The translations under genes were made by a program, and so were the position numbers. A DNA stretch of 64,000 nt from the NCBI GenBank assembly GCA_016742095.1, contig JACVCJ010000009.1, positions 51,653 to 115,652 on the forward strand, read 5' to 3'. This DNA comes from Bacteroidia bacterium (GTDB taxonomy: Bacteria; Bacteroidota; Bacteroidia; CAIKAF01). Shown here one piece after another: positions 40,401 to 48,458 of the stretch. The notes below the pieces were generated by a model that was not told the origin of the DNA, did not search any database, and saw nothing but the letters and a program-made list of their open reading frames with translations. Positions within the stretch are counted from its first letter, which is position 1. The number at the start of each line of letters is the position of its first letter.

Positions 40401-40494
40401 CCTGCAGCTGTGCAAAGATCACGTTCTGTGCCTGCACGGCTGTGCTGAGTATAAACAGAAGAGAGAGAGAAAATAAATACCTTACTGCATACAT
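37468..40494 (-). CDS. L-type-lectin-like plus PKD-like repeat adhesin with gliding motility-associated C-terminal domain
   Basis: FEFRIFDGNGADGIAFCFL lectin-like N-terminus; tandem YxWNFDxGxxVSGxGQGPY...LTVTENGC repeats; C-terminal YIPNTFTPGYDGLNDVWRP...YDRWGGLVF...GFVNVLR. Confidence 0.93.
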   Translation of the reverse strand: MYAVRYLFSLSLLFILSTAVQAQNVIFAQLQGSPVMNTGGWNLTGAAAIGDTPGDADGFSNELILIPPVNTTSGAVFYSQPIDPSVCTKWTVDFEFRIFDGNGADGIAFCFLTTPPVGFVVGAGVGIPAAATGLKVVFDTFDNGCGANPEVQLFNGTGYDECIAGIQKVNNTAGNLDFIRSNNYNSARIVYDNGFITVSINNVVWLNNINSPINFTGYMGFTSGSGAFNDRHSLRNVVIYAEMADADAGPDVAYCSGDSVQIGTADSVNYNYSWSPATGLSQTNISDPFVHLVNNGNTPITQVYTVTTTLANNPTACPQTDAVTVTVNPVPVAGFAFSVPQTCQGQNVGISYTGNMGPAATYAWNFDGGIVVSGVGQGPYQVHWPDTGMHTVTLTVAQYGCSSALFADSIRVYEVPTGNFSIPAEICIYDQATVTYTGTGSPTAAYTWNFDSGTIVSGSNEGPYDIQWSAPGNKILTLTVTENGCVSPLYQDTLIVRPKPTATFDADTQICDNANATLVYTGTASAAANYDWFFSGGSQVLSGAEPQQTGWTAAAGTYSLGLQVSEFGCISDTVQHNITVYPVPTATFTVTPEVCTSEAAIFTYTGTASAAAQYNWVTAPGVIQSGSGQGPLQVSYANAGNPQVILTVTENNCVSVPDTQLVVVHPIPTSDFNVAAGICAGQTSILSYTGTASPAAQYDWDFDGVQVVSGNGQGPYTLGDGTLDSFNISLQVTENNCVSPLTTHPFVVLPSPVVDFTAAPLIGCNPLPVQFTNNTTVQPGIRYEWSFGTGDSSTVSGPLYTYLHAGSFSVTLYAENAFGCSDQLTRSNYINVTPHPEAGFTVTSAVIDMDNPTVHIINEALYAETWFYDMGEGTTYKDPQPVHTFPETGEYLVHQIVSNSLGCTDTLSLLITVLPVTNVYIPNTFTPGYDGLNDVWRPSLSYITGYDLQVYDRWGGLVFRSQDIYQGWNGMHMASGKPVKEDSYVYVIRYTELAGDQKELRGFVNVLR
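38260..39510 (-). repeat. About five tandem PKD-like repeats (~250 bp each) inside the adhesin gene
   Basis: LTVTENGC/LQVSEFGC/LTVTENNC/LQVTENNC-type ends recur at about 250-bp spacing. Confidence 0.8.
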
Positions 40495-40512
40495 GAGCCG
40501 GAGTTTTTCAGA

Positions 40513-40558
40513 AAAAGTAAAAAATGCCGGCAGTACCGAGTTGATACATGCCGGCATT
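40513..40558 (-). terminator. Terminator of the downstream-ending T9SS gene
   Basis: Perfect inverted repeat AATGCCGGCA (40523-40532) / TGCCGGCATT (40549-40558); minus-strand T-tract TTTTTTACTTTTTC. Confidence 0.8.
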
Positions 40559-40581
40559 ATCCCAGGTCTAACTTAACTTGT

Positions 40582-43500
40582 TTATTTCTGGATGATCAAC
40601 CGTTGTACGAACAGTTTCTCAGCAGATTCAATTTTGATCAGGTACATTCCGTTGGTCCAGCCGGCTACCGAAGGCAGCACTGCAGGGGCCGAAGGAGAAG
40701 ACACATATACCTGTTTGCCCGTAGCGTCGAAGATGCTTACACGGTCAATGGTGATACCATCCGGGTTGGCCAGCTGAATGAGATCGCTTGCCGGGTTCGG
40801 GAACACGTGCAGGCCGTTCTGTGCATCCACTTCTTCCAGACCGGTGTGGTCGGCAATGGTCACGGTAACGGTCACGGTGTTGGTACCGCAGTTGTTCTGG
40901 TTAATAACCACCAGTGTTACGGTATAGGTACCCGGTGCCAGGTAGTTGTACTGGATGGTAGGCGAAATATTGGTTATTACGTTACCATCGCCGAAATGCC
41001 ATTCGTACAGGAACACATCCTGGGCATTATCTGCCGAGAAGGACACGCTGTTACCCGTAACCACGGCTGTGATACCGGTTGTTACAGGCAGCGGCAGTAC
41101 GTTCACGAACAGGGAGTCGATGGAATGACAACCGTCGGTATTCGACAGATCTACCCAATACATACCTGTGGTAGTTGCAGAGTAGGTCTGGTTAGCGGAG
41201 TTATCCTGCCACTCATAGAAATCACCGTCCATACCGGCATCCAGCAGTACGGTCTCGCCGTCGCAGATGGTGGTATCGGCACCCAGGTCCAGCATGGGCG
41301 TATGTCCGCCGGTTACGTTAATGATATCGTAGGCCTGGCATCCGAAGGTATCGGTCACCTGCACCCAGAAGGTACCGGCACCGGTTACGGCCAGGGTCTG
41401 GGCGGCAGAACCGTCGCTCCATGAATAGGCGCTTCCGGGATTGGCAGCATTCAGCATCAGCGTATAACCGCTGCAGAGCAGGGTATCGTTACCCAGTTCC
41501 AGTACCGGGTTCAGGTCCAGGATGGTATAGGTACCGAGTAAACGGTTACAGTTGATGGTATCGGCAGGGTTTGCCATGTACACATCGTAAGAACCCGCGG
41601 CCAGGCTGTCGAAACGGCCGCCATTCTGCCATGAAGAAGGGACTCCGGCGCCACTTGCGCTGATACCGTATTTATAGTTCACCAGTTCGATATTAACATC
41701 GTCGATACCCTGGCGCAGTGCGTCGCCACCGGTATGGGCACTGAATACGTGTTTCCAGTTTGACTTATTGGCAGCCTGGAAAGAAGAAGGCAGCTGTACT
41801 TCGTTAAAGATAACCGTACCACCTACGGTAAGTGTAAGTTTACCTGCAGAGGTGATCAGGATATCCACCTGTACATCGGTAAGTGTTTTCCATGTACTTA
41901 CATCGGTGGTGTAGGCCAGTGTTCCGTTACCCACGGGCGCCAGCTGGTTGGTAAGTGTAGTACCGTATACCAGGTAAATACCCGAATTGTTACCATTTTC
42001 AGAGCTGTTGCCCGCGGCATCGAAAGAGATACGGAGTTTGGTCCCGTAACCGCTGCAGGCAGGGTAAGACGTATTAAAGTTGGCATCGTCACCGAAAGAA
42101 TAGGCAATACCATCGGCCCCACCGGTACCAAAAGTGTTGATCGGGTTATCGGCGGTAAGCTTAAATGAGATATGGTATTCGACACCTGTACCGGCAATAC
42201 CCACCGGGTTCAGGATGGTCATAGCCCCGCGACTCGAAGTGGCTGAGGGTGTAAGGATCATACGGCCACCCGTAACGGCGGCAACACCATGCAATGTAGC
42301 ATCGGCCGGGTTCGGGGCCGCAGAGAAATCGCTGTTGTACCAGGCGGCAAAATCGCCCTGTCCGAATGCGTTCAGCACGGTCAGTGCACCGGTCGAGTCG
42401 TTACAGGTCACGTGGTTCAGGATCTGCACATTGCCGCCGAAACCTACTACCACGCTTATTTTCTTCAGCGGGGTCATATTGGTATCGCATACGTTGCTGC
42501 GCAGACGTACGCTGAACTCGTAAATGCTGTCGGCAGCCGGCGTAAAAGTATATTGTGCCGAAGTGCTCCATGGCTGCAGACTGTTGGTACCCGAAGCATC
42601 CAGGAACTCATACTGCAGGGTACCCAGACCGGCTATATAACCGGCAGGATGTGTCACACTGATGGTAATGGGCGTACCCGGAGCGCAGTTGGCCGCCGGG
42701 CTGTAGCTCAGTGTGTAGGGCATTTGCTGGATAGGGGCTACGGTAGCCGTATCGCGGTTCGAACAGCCGGTGATGGTATCCGTGCCGGTCACCACATAAT
42801 TGGTCAGGATCGTCGGTGCGGCCTGAACGGTGGTACCCGTGGTGCCGCTGAGGCCGGTGTTCGGCGCCCAGCCGTAGGTATGTGCACCGGAAGCGGTCAG
42901 GTTTATTAGTTCGGTAGGTCCGCAGGTGGTGGCAAAAGAAGGAGATACGCTCACCACCGGCAGGGGGTGTACGTTCACCGTAACCGGTGCGGAAGTGCCC
43001 GTATTCGTAGTATCGCAGGTAAGTATACACTGGTACTGGGTACTGGCGGTAAGGTTCGTAGCGGTATAGGTAAATGTGGTGGCGCCGCTGATATCGTTCC
43101 AGCCGGCTCCCGTATTGGACTGCCACTGGTAGGTCATACCCGAATTGGCCGCGTAGTTGTTCTGTACCGTAAGTACACTGCTGTTAGCGGGCAGGGCACA
43201 CAGGTTGGGCTGTGAAGCAATGGTATTGCCCGGGGCCGGGGTAATACCGGCGCAGGGGGTCTGTACAAAGTCGAACTGTGCGTTCGGAATGTGTGTCTGG
43301 CGACCCGTGGCCGTCGGCGGTGAGGCCGGGTTGGGGTTATTGCTGTCGTCGCGGTAATAGATGGAACGGTTGCCCGTGGTACTGGTAACCCTCCAGTTAA
43401 TGGTACAGTTCCAGTTGCTCTGATTCTCGTCTACGGCTACCACAATATTGCTCACACCGTCCCAGAGGAAAGGTGTATTCAGAGTGATCTCGAGCCAGTT

Positions 43501-43917
43501 GCCGGCAGCGGGATAGGTAACCGTGCCTGTATACACCTGGTTGAGGTTTGCCAGGGGTTCCCAGTCGGTAGTGCTTGTAAATTCCGTACGGGCAGAGTTA
43601 CCCATGTATACCGTCCAGGCTGTACTGTTACCGGTACCGCTGGATGTGGAAGCGAAAAAGAAACGGAGCTTACTGATGTTACCGGGAACACCGCCTGCAG
43701 CCGTTATTTCTGCAGCCGTATATATTTGCTGGGTATAGGAGTAGCCCCAGCAGGAAGTGATCGGGTTAGTGGAATTGGTTCCCGTACCGGTACCGACCTG
43801 TGCAGTAATGGTCTGCGCATTCAGTCGTACAAGTCCCGGGAAAAGCAGCATCAGGCAACACAGGGCAGTGAGAAAACCCGTACGTTGCAGCGAAACAGAG
43901 TACATTGTTCTTTTCAT
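40582..43917 (-). CDS. Large PKD domain/T9SS type A sorting surface protein
   Basis: YEWHFGDGNVITNISPTIQYNYLAPGTYTVTLVVINQNNCG PKD; C-terminal LHVFPNPASDLIQLANP...NGMYLIKIESAEKLFVQRLIIQK. Confidence 0.93.
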   Translation of the reverse strand: MKRTMYSVSLQRTGFLTALCCLMLLFPGLVRLNAQTITAQVGTGTGTNSTNPITSCWGYSYTQQIYTAAEITAAGGVPGNISKLRFFFASTSSGTGNSTAWTVYMGNSARTEFTSTTDWEPLANLNQVYTGTVTYPAAGNWLEITLNTPFLWDGVSNIVVAVDENQSNWNCTINWRVTSTTGNRSIYYRDDSNNPNPASPPTATGRQTHIPNAQFDFVQTPCAGITPAPGNTIASQPNLCALPANSSVLTVQNNYAANSGMTYQWQSNTGAGWNDISGATTFTYTATNLTASTQYQCILTCDTTNTGTSAPVTVNVHPLPVVSVSPSFATTCGPTELINLTASGAHTYGWAPNTGLSGTTGTTVQAAPTILTNYVVTGTDTITGCSNRDTATVAPIQQMPYTLSYSPAANCAPGTPITISVTHPAGYIAGLGTLQYEFLDASGTNSLQPWSTSAQYTFTPAADSIYEFSVRLRSNVCDTNMTPLKKISVVVGFGGNVQILNHVTCNDSTGALTVLNAFGQGDFAAWYNSDFSAAPNPADATLHGVAAVTGGRMILTPSATSSRGAMTILNPVGIAGTGVEYHISFKLTADNPINTFGTGGADGIAYSFGDDANFNTSYPACSGYGTKLRISFDAAGNSSENGNNSGIYLVYGTTLTNQLAPVGNGTLAYTTDVSTWKTLTDVQVDILITSAGKLTLTVGGTVIFNEVQLPSSFQAANKSNWKHVFSAHTGGDALRQGIDDVNIELVNYKYGISASGAGVPSSWQNGGRFDSLAAGSYDVYMANPADTINCNRLLGTYTILDLNPVLELGNDTLLCSGYTLMLNAANPGSAYSWSDGSAAQTLAVTGAGTFWVQVTDTFGCQAYDIINVTGGHTPMLDLGADTTICDGETVLLDAGMDGDFYEWQDNSANQTYSATTTGMYWVDLSNTDGCHSIDSLFVNVLPLPVTTGITAVVTGNSVSFSADNAQDVFLYEWHFGDGNVITNISPTIQYNYLAPGTYTVTLVVINQNNCGTNTVTVTVTIADHTGLEEVDAQNGLHVFPNPASDLIQLANPDGITIDRVSIFDATGKQVYVSSPSAPAVLPSVAGWTNGMYLIKIESAEKLFVQRLIIQK

Positions 43918-44055
43918 GTAAAACTTAGTTGTTTAATATACGTTGAGAGTTAAAGAGCGTTTCCTGTGATCCTTTATTTACAATGGATTAAGAATACAAG
44001 AAATTTCCATTCTCAAAATACCGCATTTAATCTCTAATAATTGTTAAAATCGGTA

Positions 44056-44119
44056 GGGACAAATGGGGGACAATTTCACAAAGCAATAAAAATCAACAGG
44101 TTAAAACCAGGCCGGACAA
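44056..44119. promoter_or_regulatory. GGGACAA repeat element upstream of the 43917 (-) gene
   Basis: GGGACAA at 44056-44062 and 44067-44073 (11-bp period); CGGACAA at 44113-44119. Confidence 0.6.
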
Positions 44120-44168
44120 AACGGGAAAGCCCCGTTCTGCTTAACAATTCTGTTACATGCGGTAGTTC

Positions 44169-45896
44169 TCAGATGTCTGCGGCCAGGTTAAAAACATCGT
44201 TGCCCGAAGGTAAATTGAGTTTCTTGCGCAGGCGGTTGGCCGTTTTACGTACCGAATCGGGGGATATCCCCAGCATATTGGCGATCTCGTTCACCGATAA
44301 GTTCAACTTAGTGAGGGCAATAAGCCGCGTTTCGGCCAGGGTAAGGTCGGGGTACTTTTCTTTCAGGCGGATGAAGAAATCCTTATGCACCTTATCGAAC
44401 ATGCGTTTAAAATTGATCCAGTCGTCTTCCGTGAGTATCGTAAACTCGTACAACTTTTCTATAACCTGCTCTTTTTCAGCCGATATGATCTCTTTCGTTT
44501 CGGTATGCTCATTTTCTTCGCGCAGGCGTTCGATGAGACGGTTCTTTTCCAGCAGGCTGTGCATATAGGCCTGCAGCTGTGCCTCTGCACTTTTCAGTTC
44601 TTCGCCGGCCCGCTGTTTTTCCAGCTGGTACAGGGCCTGGTCTTTTTTACGGCGCAGGCGCTGACTGTTCAGCAGCATCAGGGCAATGATTATGATGGAA
44701 ATAGCGATCGAGATCACGAAATTCCGGAAGGTCTGGTCCCGTTTCCGGTTGCTTTCCAGCAGCTGTATCTCGTTCAGGTATTTTTCGGTCTTTACTTTAA
44801 TTTCGGAGTTCCGCACCACTTCCTGGTTCTTTTCGCGGGTAATGCGCCGGTCGTACACGCGCACGGAATCCTGCAGTTCGTAAGCGGTTTTGTAATTGCC
44901 CTTGAGATAGGCCAGGCGGCTTTTGTAGTAGAAATAATCGCGGGACACGTACATAGAGCGCGCTTCGCCCCGGATCAGCTTCTCTACCATATTCAGGCGT
45001 TCTTCGGCCACCTGCAGGCTGTCGTCGTCCATATTGATGCGTACGATCAGCAGCAGACTGCTGGCCGCGCTGTTCCATTCCCGGTAACGCAGGCTTTGTG
45101 CATAATCGAGCAGGATCAGGGGTTTGGCCTCCCGTACACGGTTCTGTTTCATGTATACATTGGCCGTATTGCCGCTTACGATACCGATCCATACGGAATC
45201 GCGGCTGGCACGGGCCACGTACATCGCTTTCCTGTAATAATCGAGCGACAGGTCCAGGCGGCCCGTCTGCATATAGACCAGGCCCAGTGTATTATAGGTG
45301 TGTATTACAGAACGGTAGCTTTCGAACGGGTAATTGAGCGATAGTTTCAGGTAGAAGAGCGCCTGTTCATAATCCGAAAACTCAAAGTGTACGCGGCCGA
45401 TCTCATACAGGTAGGTCTGTACATTGGGTACTTTCTCAAAGCCGATGATCTTGAACTGGTCGTAGGCTTCCAGCAGCAGTTCAAAGGTCCGGGGGAAGTC
45501 TTTTTTCTCATAATACTTCATGCCCAGCTCAAACTCCAGTACCGACGCTTCCACATCAAAATCGTGTTCTTTCGCGAACTGCAGCGCCCTTCCGTAGGCA
45601 TTGATCACACTGTCTATATCATTGGAATCGTCCAGGTCCAGGTAGCGTGCCCAGAAAGTAAGGGCGGAGAGCTGCAGGCATTTATCGCCCTTATCGGCTG
45701 CAAAACGAAGCAATTCGGCTATTTCAGTACCTTTTACCGTCTTTATAAATCCCGGCTGTTCGTACAATGCATTGGCCGTAGCACAACGCCCGGAGCCCTT
45801 TGCCTGGTAGACAGGGTCGAACCCTGCCCCAAAAAGCGGCTGTATGGAACAGAGAAACAATAAGAGAGCGATGCAGAAGATATTTGAGGGCCTCAT
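44169..45896 (-). CDS. TPR-containing membrane-anchored regulator with C-terminal HTH (LuxR-like)
   Basis: TPR-like repeats, TM FRNFVISIAISIIIIALMLL, coiled coil, C-terminal LTLAETRLIALTKLNLSVNEIANMLGISPDSVRKTANRLRKKLNL. Confidence 0.88.
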   Translation of the reverse strand: MRPSNIFCIALLLFLCSIQPLFGAGFDPVYQAKGSGRCATANALYEQPGFIKTVKGTEIAELLRFAADKGDKCLQLSALTFWARYLDLDDSNDIDSVINAYGRALQFAKEHDFDVEASVLEFELGMKYYEKKDFPRTFELLLEAYDQFKIIGFEKVPNVQTYLYEIGRVHFEFSDYEQALFYLKLSLNYPFESYRSVIHTYNTLGLVYMQTGRLDLSLDYYRKAMYVARASRDSVWIGIVSGNTANVYMKQNRVREAKPLILLDYAQSLRYREWNSAASSLLLIVRINMDDDSLQVAEERLNMVEKLIRGEARSMYVSRDYFYYKSRLAYLKGNYKTAYELQDSVRVYDRRITREKNQEVVRNSEIKVKTEKYLNEIQLLESNRKRDQTFRNFVISIAISIIIIALMLLNSQRLRRKKDQALYQLEKQRAGEELKSAEAQLQAYMHSLLEKNRLIERLREENEHTETKEIISAEKEQVIEKLYEFTILTEDDWINFKRMFDKVHKDFFIRLKEKYPDLTLAETRLIALTKLNLSVNEIANMLGISPDSVRKTANRLRKKLNLPSGNDVFNLAADI

Positions 45897-45990
45897 CAGG
45901 AAAACAAGTGTGCGAAAGGTAAGTAGACTGAGTTTTACCTGCCCAATATACAAATATAACTTCTAAGAAACCTTATGTAAATATGTCTTT

Positions 45991-48210
45991 TTAGCGGAAG
46001 AGCGTTACGGTTCCCTTTTCCGTTACGGTTTTCGGGTCCCCGATACCACCCGGCAGGTACGAATAACTGAACACCCAGAAATACGCGCCCTCAGAGCCGT
46101 CGCGGTTCATGATCTTACCGTCCCATACGTCCTGTATGTTCTCGGAACGCCATACCACTTCGCCCCAGCGGTTATACAGGATAAAGTTGAAGGTATGTAT
46201 CACGCAGCCCTGCGGGTTCTGCACCAAGAAATCATCGTTAAAACTGTCGCCGTTCGGCGTGAACACATTGGGTATGATCAGCTTACATTCGCAATTCTCC
46301 ATCACGGTAACCTCGATGGTCTTTGTTTCCGTGGTACAGCTGGCCGTATAGGCATATACCTCGTACTGCGTGGATGCCTGTGGGGAAACCTGCACCGTGG
46401 AGCCGGTCATATTACCCGGCTGCCAGTCGAAACTGGCCGGGATATCCGTAGCAGCTTCGATGGTCAGCTGCTGTCCCACACACATCTGCATGCTGTCGGG
46501 CACCTGCAGGTTGATCGGTTTTTCCACCGCCAGGGTAAACTCGGCCGTATCGGAACTGCAACCGTCCCTGGTTACCACCAGCTGGTACACCGTCGTATCC
46601 GTTGGACTTACCCATACACTGCTGTCGGTATAGGAACCCGGTATCCAGAAATAGCTGGCCGGATCTTCCGTAGAACTGCCCTGCAGCAGCGCACTGTCGC
46701 CCGGACAAATAAAGGACACTCCCGTGATGGAAGCCACCGGCACCGGATTCACCTGTATGGTAAAGGTATCCGGCAGGGAATTACAACCCTGGGGCGATTT
46801 GGCCGTTACCGTGTACGTGGTGGTCACCGCAGGGGCAAAACCTACCGGTGTTCCCGGGATATTACCCGGCTGCCAGGTGAACACGGAATTCGGAATATCG
46901 GCAATACCGCTGTAATTCGCCATATCGCCCGCGCAGATGGTGGAAGGTCCCGTGATGCTGATATTCGGGGCCGGCAGTACGGTAATGTTCTTGGTAGTGG
47001 TGGTGGAATTACACCCGAACTGGGTCACATCCAGCGTAATACTTTTGGGTCCGTCGGTAGGCCAGCTCACCTGGTAAGGGCCCTGTCCGGAGCCCGAAAT
47101 AACCGTACCTCCGCCGAAATTCCAGTTATAGGTAGCTCCCGCGCCCATATTTCCCGTGTAGGTAATGGTTACCGGCGCATGTGCACAAACCGTTGAAGGT
47201 GAAACATTAAAGTTGGAAGTAGGCGTCGGATTAATGGTAACCGTTACCGTATCCGTAGTGGGACAGGAAGTGGTGCCTGTAACCGTGGCCGTTTGTATAT
47301 AATTCACTATAAGCGGAGTAGAACCCGTATTGGTAAGACTCACCGTAGGGTTGGCCACATTGGTGGCGCTGAGCCCGAAGGGCGGCGACCAGCTGTACGT
47401 GGTATTGGGCTGTGCCGGTGCACCGATCTGTACCGTTTGTCCGTTACATATGGCCACATCGGGCCCTGCAACGGCATTGGCCTTATCGGCATAAATGGTT
47501 ACGTTGCGTATGGAATGATGGTCGAAATTCTGTCCCGTACTGGCCGTAAAACCCATGTAACCTGTATAGTTGACGGCAACGGCCGTAGTGATCCAGGTGG
47601 TGCCGTTCACGCTTACGGTAATGGTGCCCCCGTTATAATCGATCACGGCCGCGTTATAACCGTTGGAACGTATAAAATTGAGGTTACCCCCTGCATTGTT
47701 CACTTTTACGATACCGGCCGCACATTCGTTGTATCCTACACCGTTGTACACCTGTATCTCGGGATTGGCGCCGCAGCCGTTGTCATAGGGATCGAAAGCC
47801 ACTTTAAGACCATTGGCCGTAGCCGGTATGCCGATACCGCCACCGCTTACAAAACCGCTGGGAGGCACGTCCAGGAAGCAGAATGCCAGGCCGTCGGCCC
47901 CGTTACCGTCGAAAATGCGGAACTCGAATTCCACTCTCCATTTGGTACACTGTGAAAGGTTAATGGGTGTATTGTAAAATATGGCGCCGCTGCTGTTGCC
48001 TATAGCGGGCGTGAGTATCAACTCGTTACTATCGAGGTCGCTGTCTCCGGGCGTGTCGCCCAGCACAGCCGTTCCGGCTATGGTCCAGCCGGTGGTGATC
48101 ATGGTCGGCTGCCCCTGTAACTGTCCGAAAACAGTGGTCTGCGCAGTGCTTTTTGTACCGGCAGCGGCGAGCAGGAGGCTGAAAATGAGTAGGGTGAATT
48201 TCTGAAACAT
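45991..48210 (-). CDS. L-type-lectin-like plus PKD-like protein with gliding motility-associated C-terminal domain (paralogue of 37468-40494)
   Basis: Same lectin-like N-terminus FEFRIFDGNGADGLAFCFL...YDNGCGANPEIQ; C-terminal IIPNVFTPNGDSFNDDF...YNRWGEVVW. Confidence 0.93.
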   Translation of the reverse strand: MFQKFTLLIFSLLLAAAGTKSTAQTTVFGQLQGQPTMITTGWTIAGTAVLGDTPGDSDLDSNELILTPAIGNSSGAIFYNTPINLSQCTKWRVEFEFRIFDGNGADGLAFCFLDVPPSGFVSGGGIGIPATANGLKVAFDPYDNGCGANPEIQVYNGVGYNECAAGIVKVNNAGGNLNFIRSNGYNAAVIDYNGGTITVSVNGTTWITTAVAVNYTGYMGFTASTGQNFDHHSIRNVTIYADKANAVAGPDVAICNGQTVQIGAPAQPNTTYSWSPPFGLSATNVANPTVSLTNTGSTPLIVNYIQTATVTGTTSCPTTDTVTVTINPTPTSNFNVSPSTVCAHAPVTITYTGNMGAGATYNWNFGGGTVISGSGQGPYQVSWPTDGPKSITLDVTQFGCNSTTTTKNITVLPAPNISITGPSTICAGDMANYSGIADIPNSVFTWQPGNIPGTPVGFAPAVTTTYTVTAKSPQGCNSLPDTFTIQVNPVPVASITGVSFICPGDSALLQGSSTEDPASYFWIPGSYTDSSVWVSPTDTTVYQLVVTRDGCSSDTAEFTLAVEKPINLQVPDSMQMCVGQQLTIEAATDIPASFDWQPGNMTGSTVQVSPQASTQYEVYAYTASCTTETKTIEVTVMENCECKLIIPNVFTPNGDSFNDDFLVQNPQGCVIHTFNFILYNRWGEVVWRSENIQDVWDGKIMNRDGSEGAYFWVFSYSYLPGGIGDPKTVTEKGTVTLFR

Positions 48211-48273
48211 CAGTATAGTCGTATTAGCACACCAATGTTAAAGAAATTTTAACCTTTATTCACTTTTCGGCGG

Positions 48274-48358
48274 GGGACAAAACAGGGACAATAGCCCCGG
48301 ACAAGCTAAAAACCATTTACAATCAGTTATTTATGCCAAAAACTGTCCGCCTTGTCCG
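48274..48358. promoter_or_regulatory. GGGACAA repeat element upstream of the 48210 (-) gene, with inverted TTGTCCG copies
   Basis: GGGACAA at 48274-48280 and 48285-48291 (11-bp period); CGGACAA 48298-48304; CTGTCCG 48343-48349; TTGTCCG 48352-48358. Confidence 0.65.
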
Positions 48359-48458
48359 TTTTAAAAAATAATTACCATTATTTCGGTTTGGGCCATCCGG
48401 AAATAAAAACGAAACGTACATTTGTTTTCAACACACACACTTTTATCATAGTACACAG

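Noticed and set aside
38767-40476. 569-aa + strand ORF
   Set aside because: Antisense to the PKD adhesin; no signal peptide or domain motifs and the repeats mirror those of the sense gene.
46195-47196. 333-aa + strand ORF
   Set aside because: Antisense to the lectin/PKD gliding-type gene.
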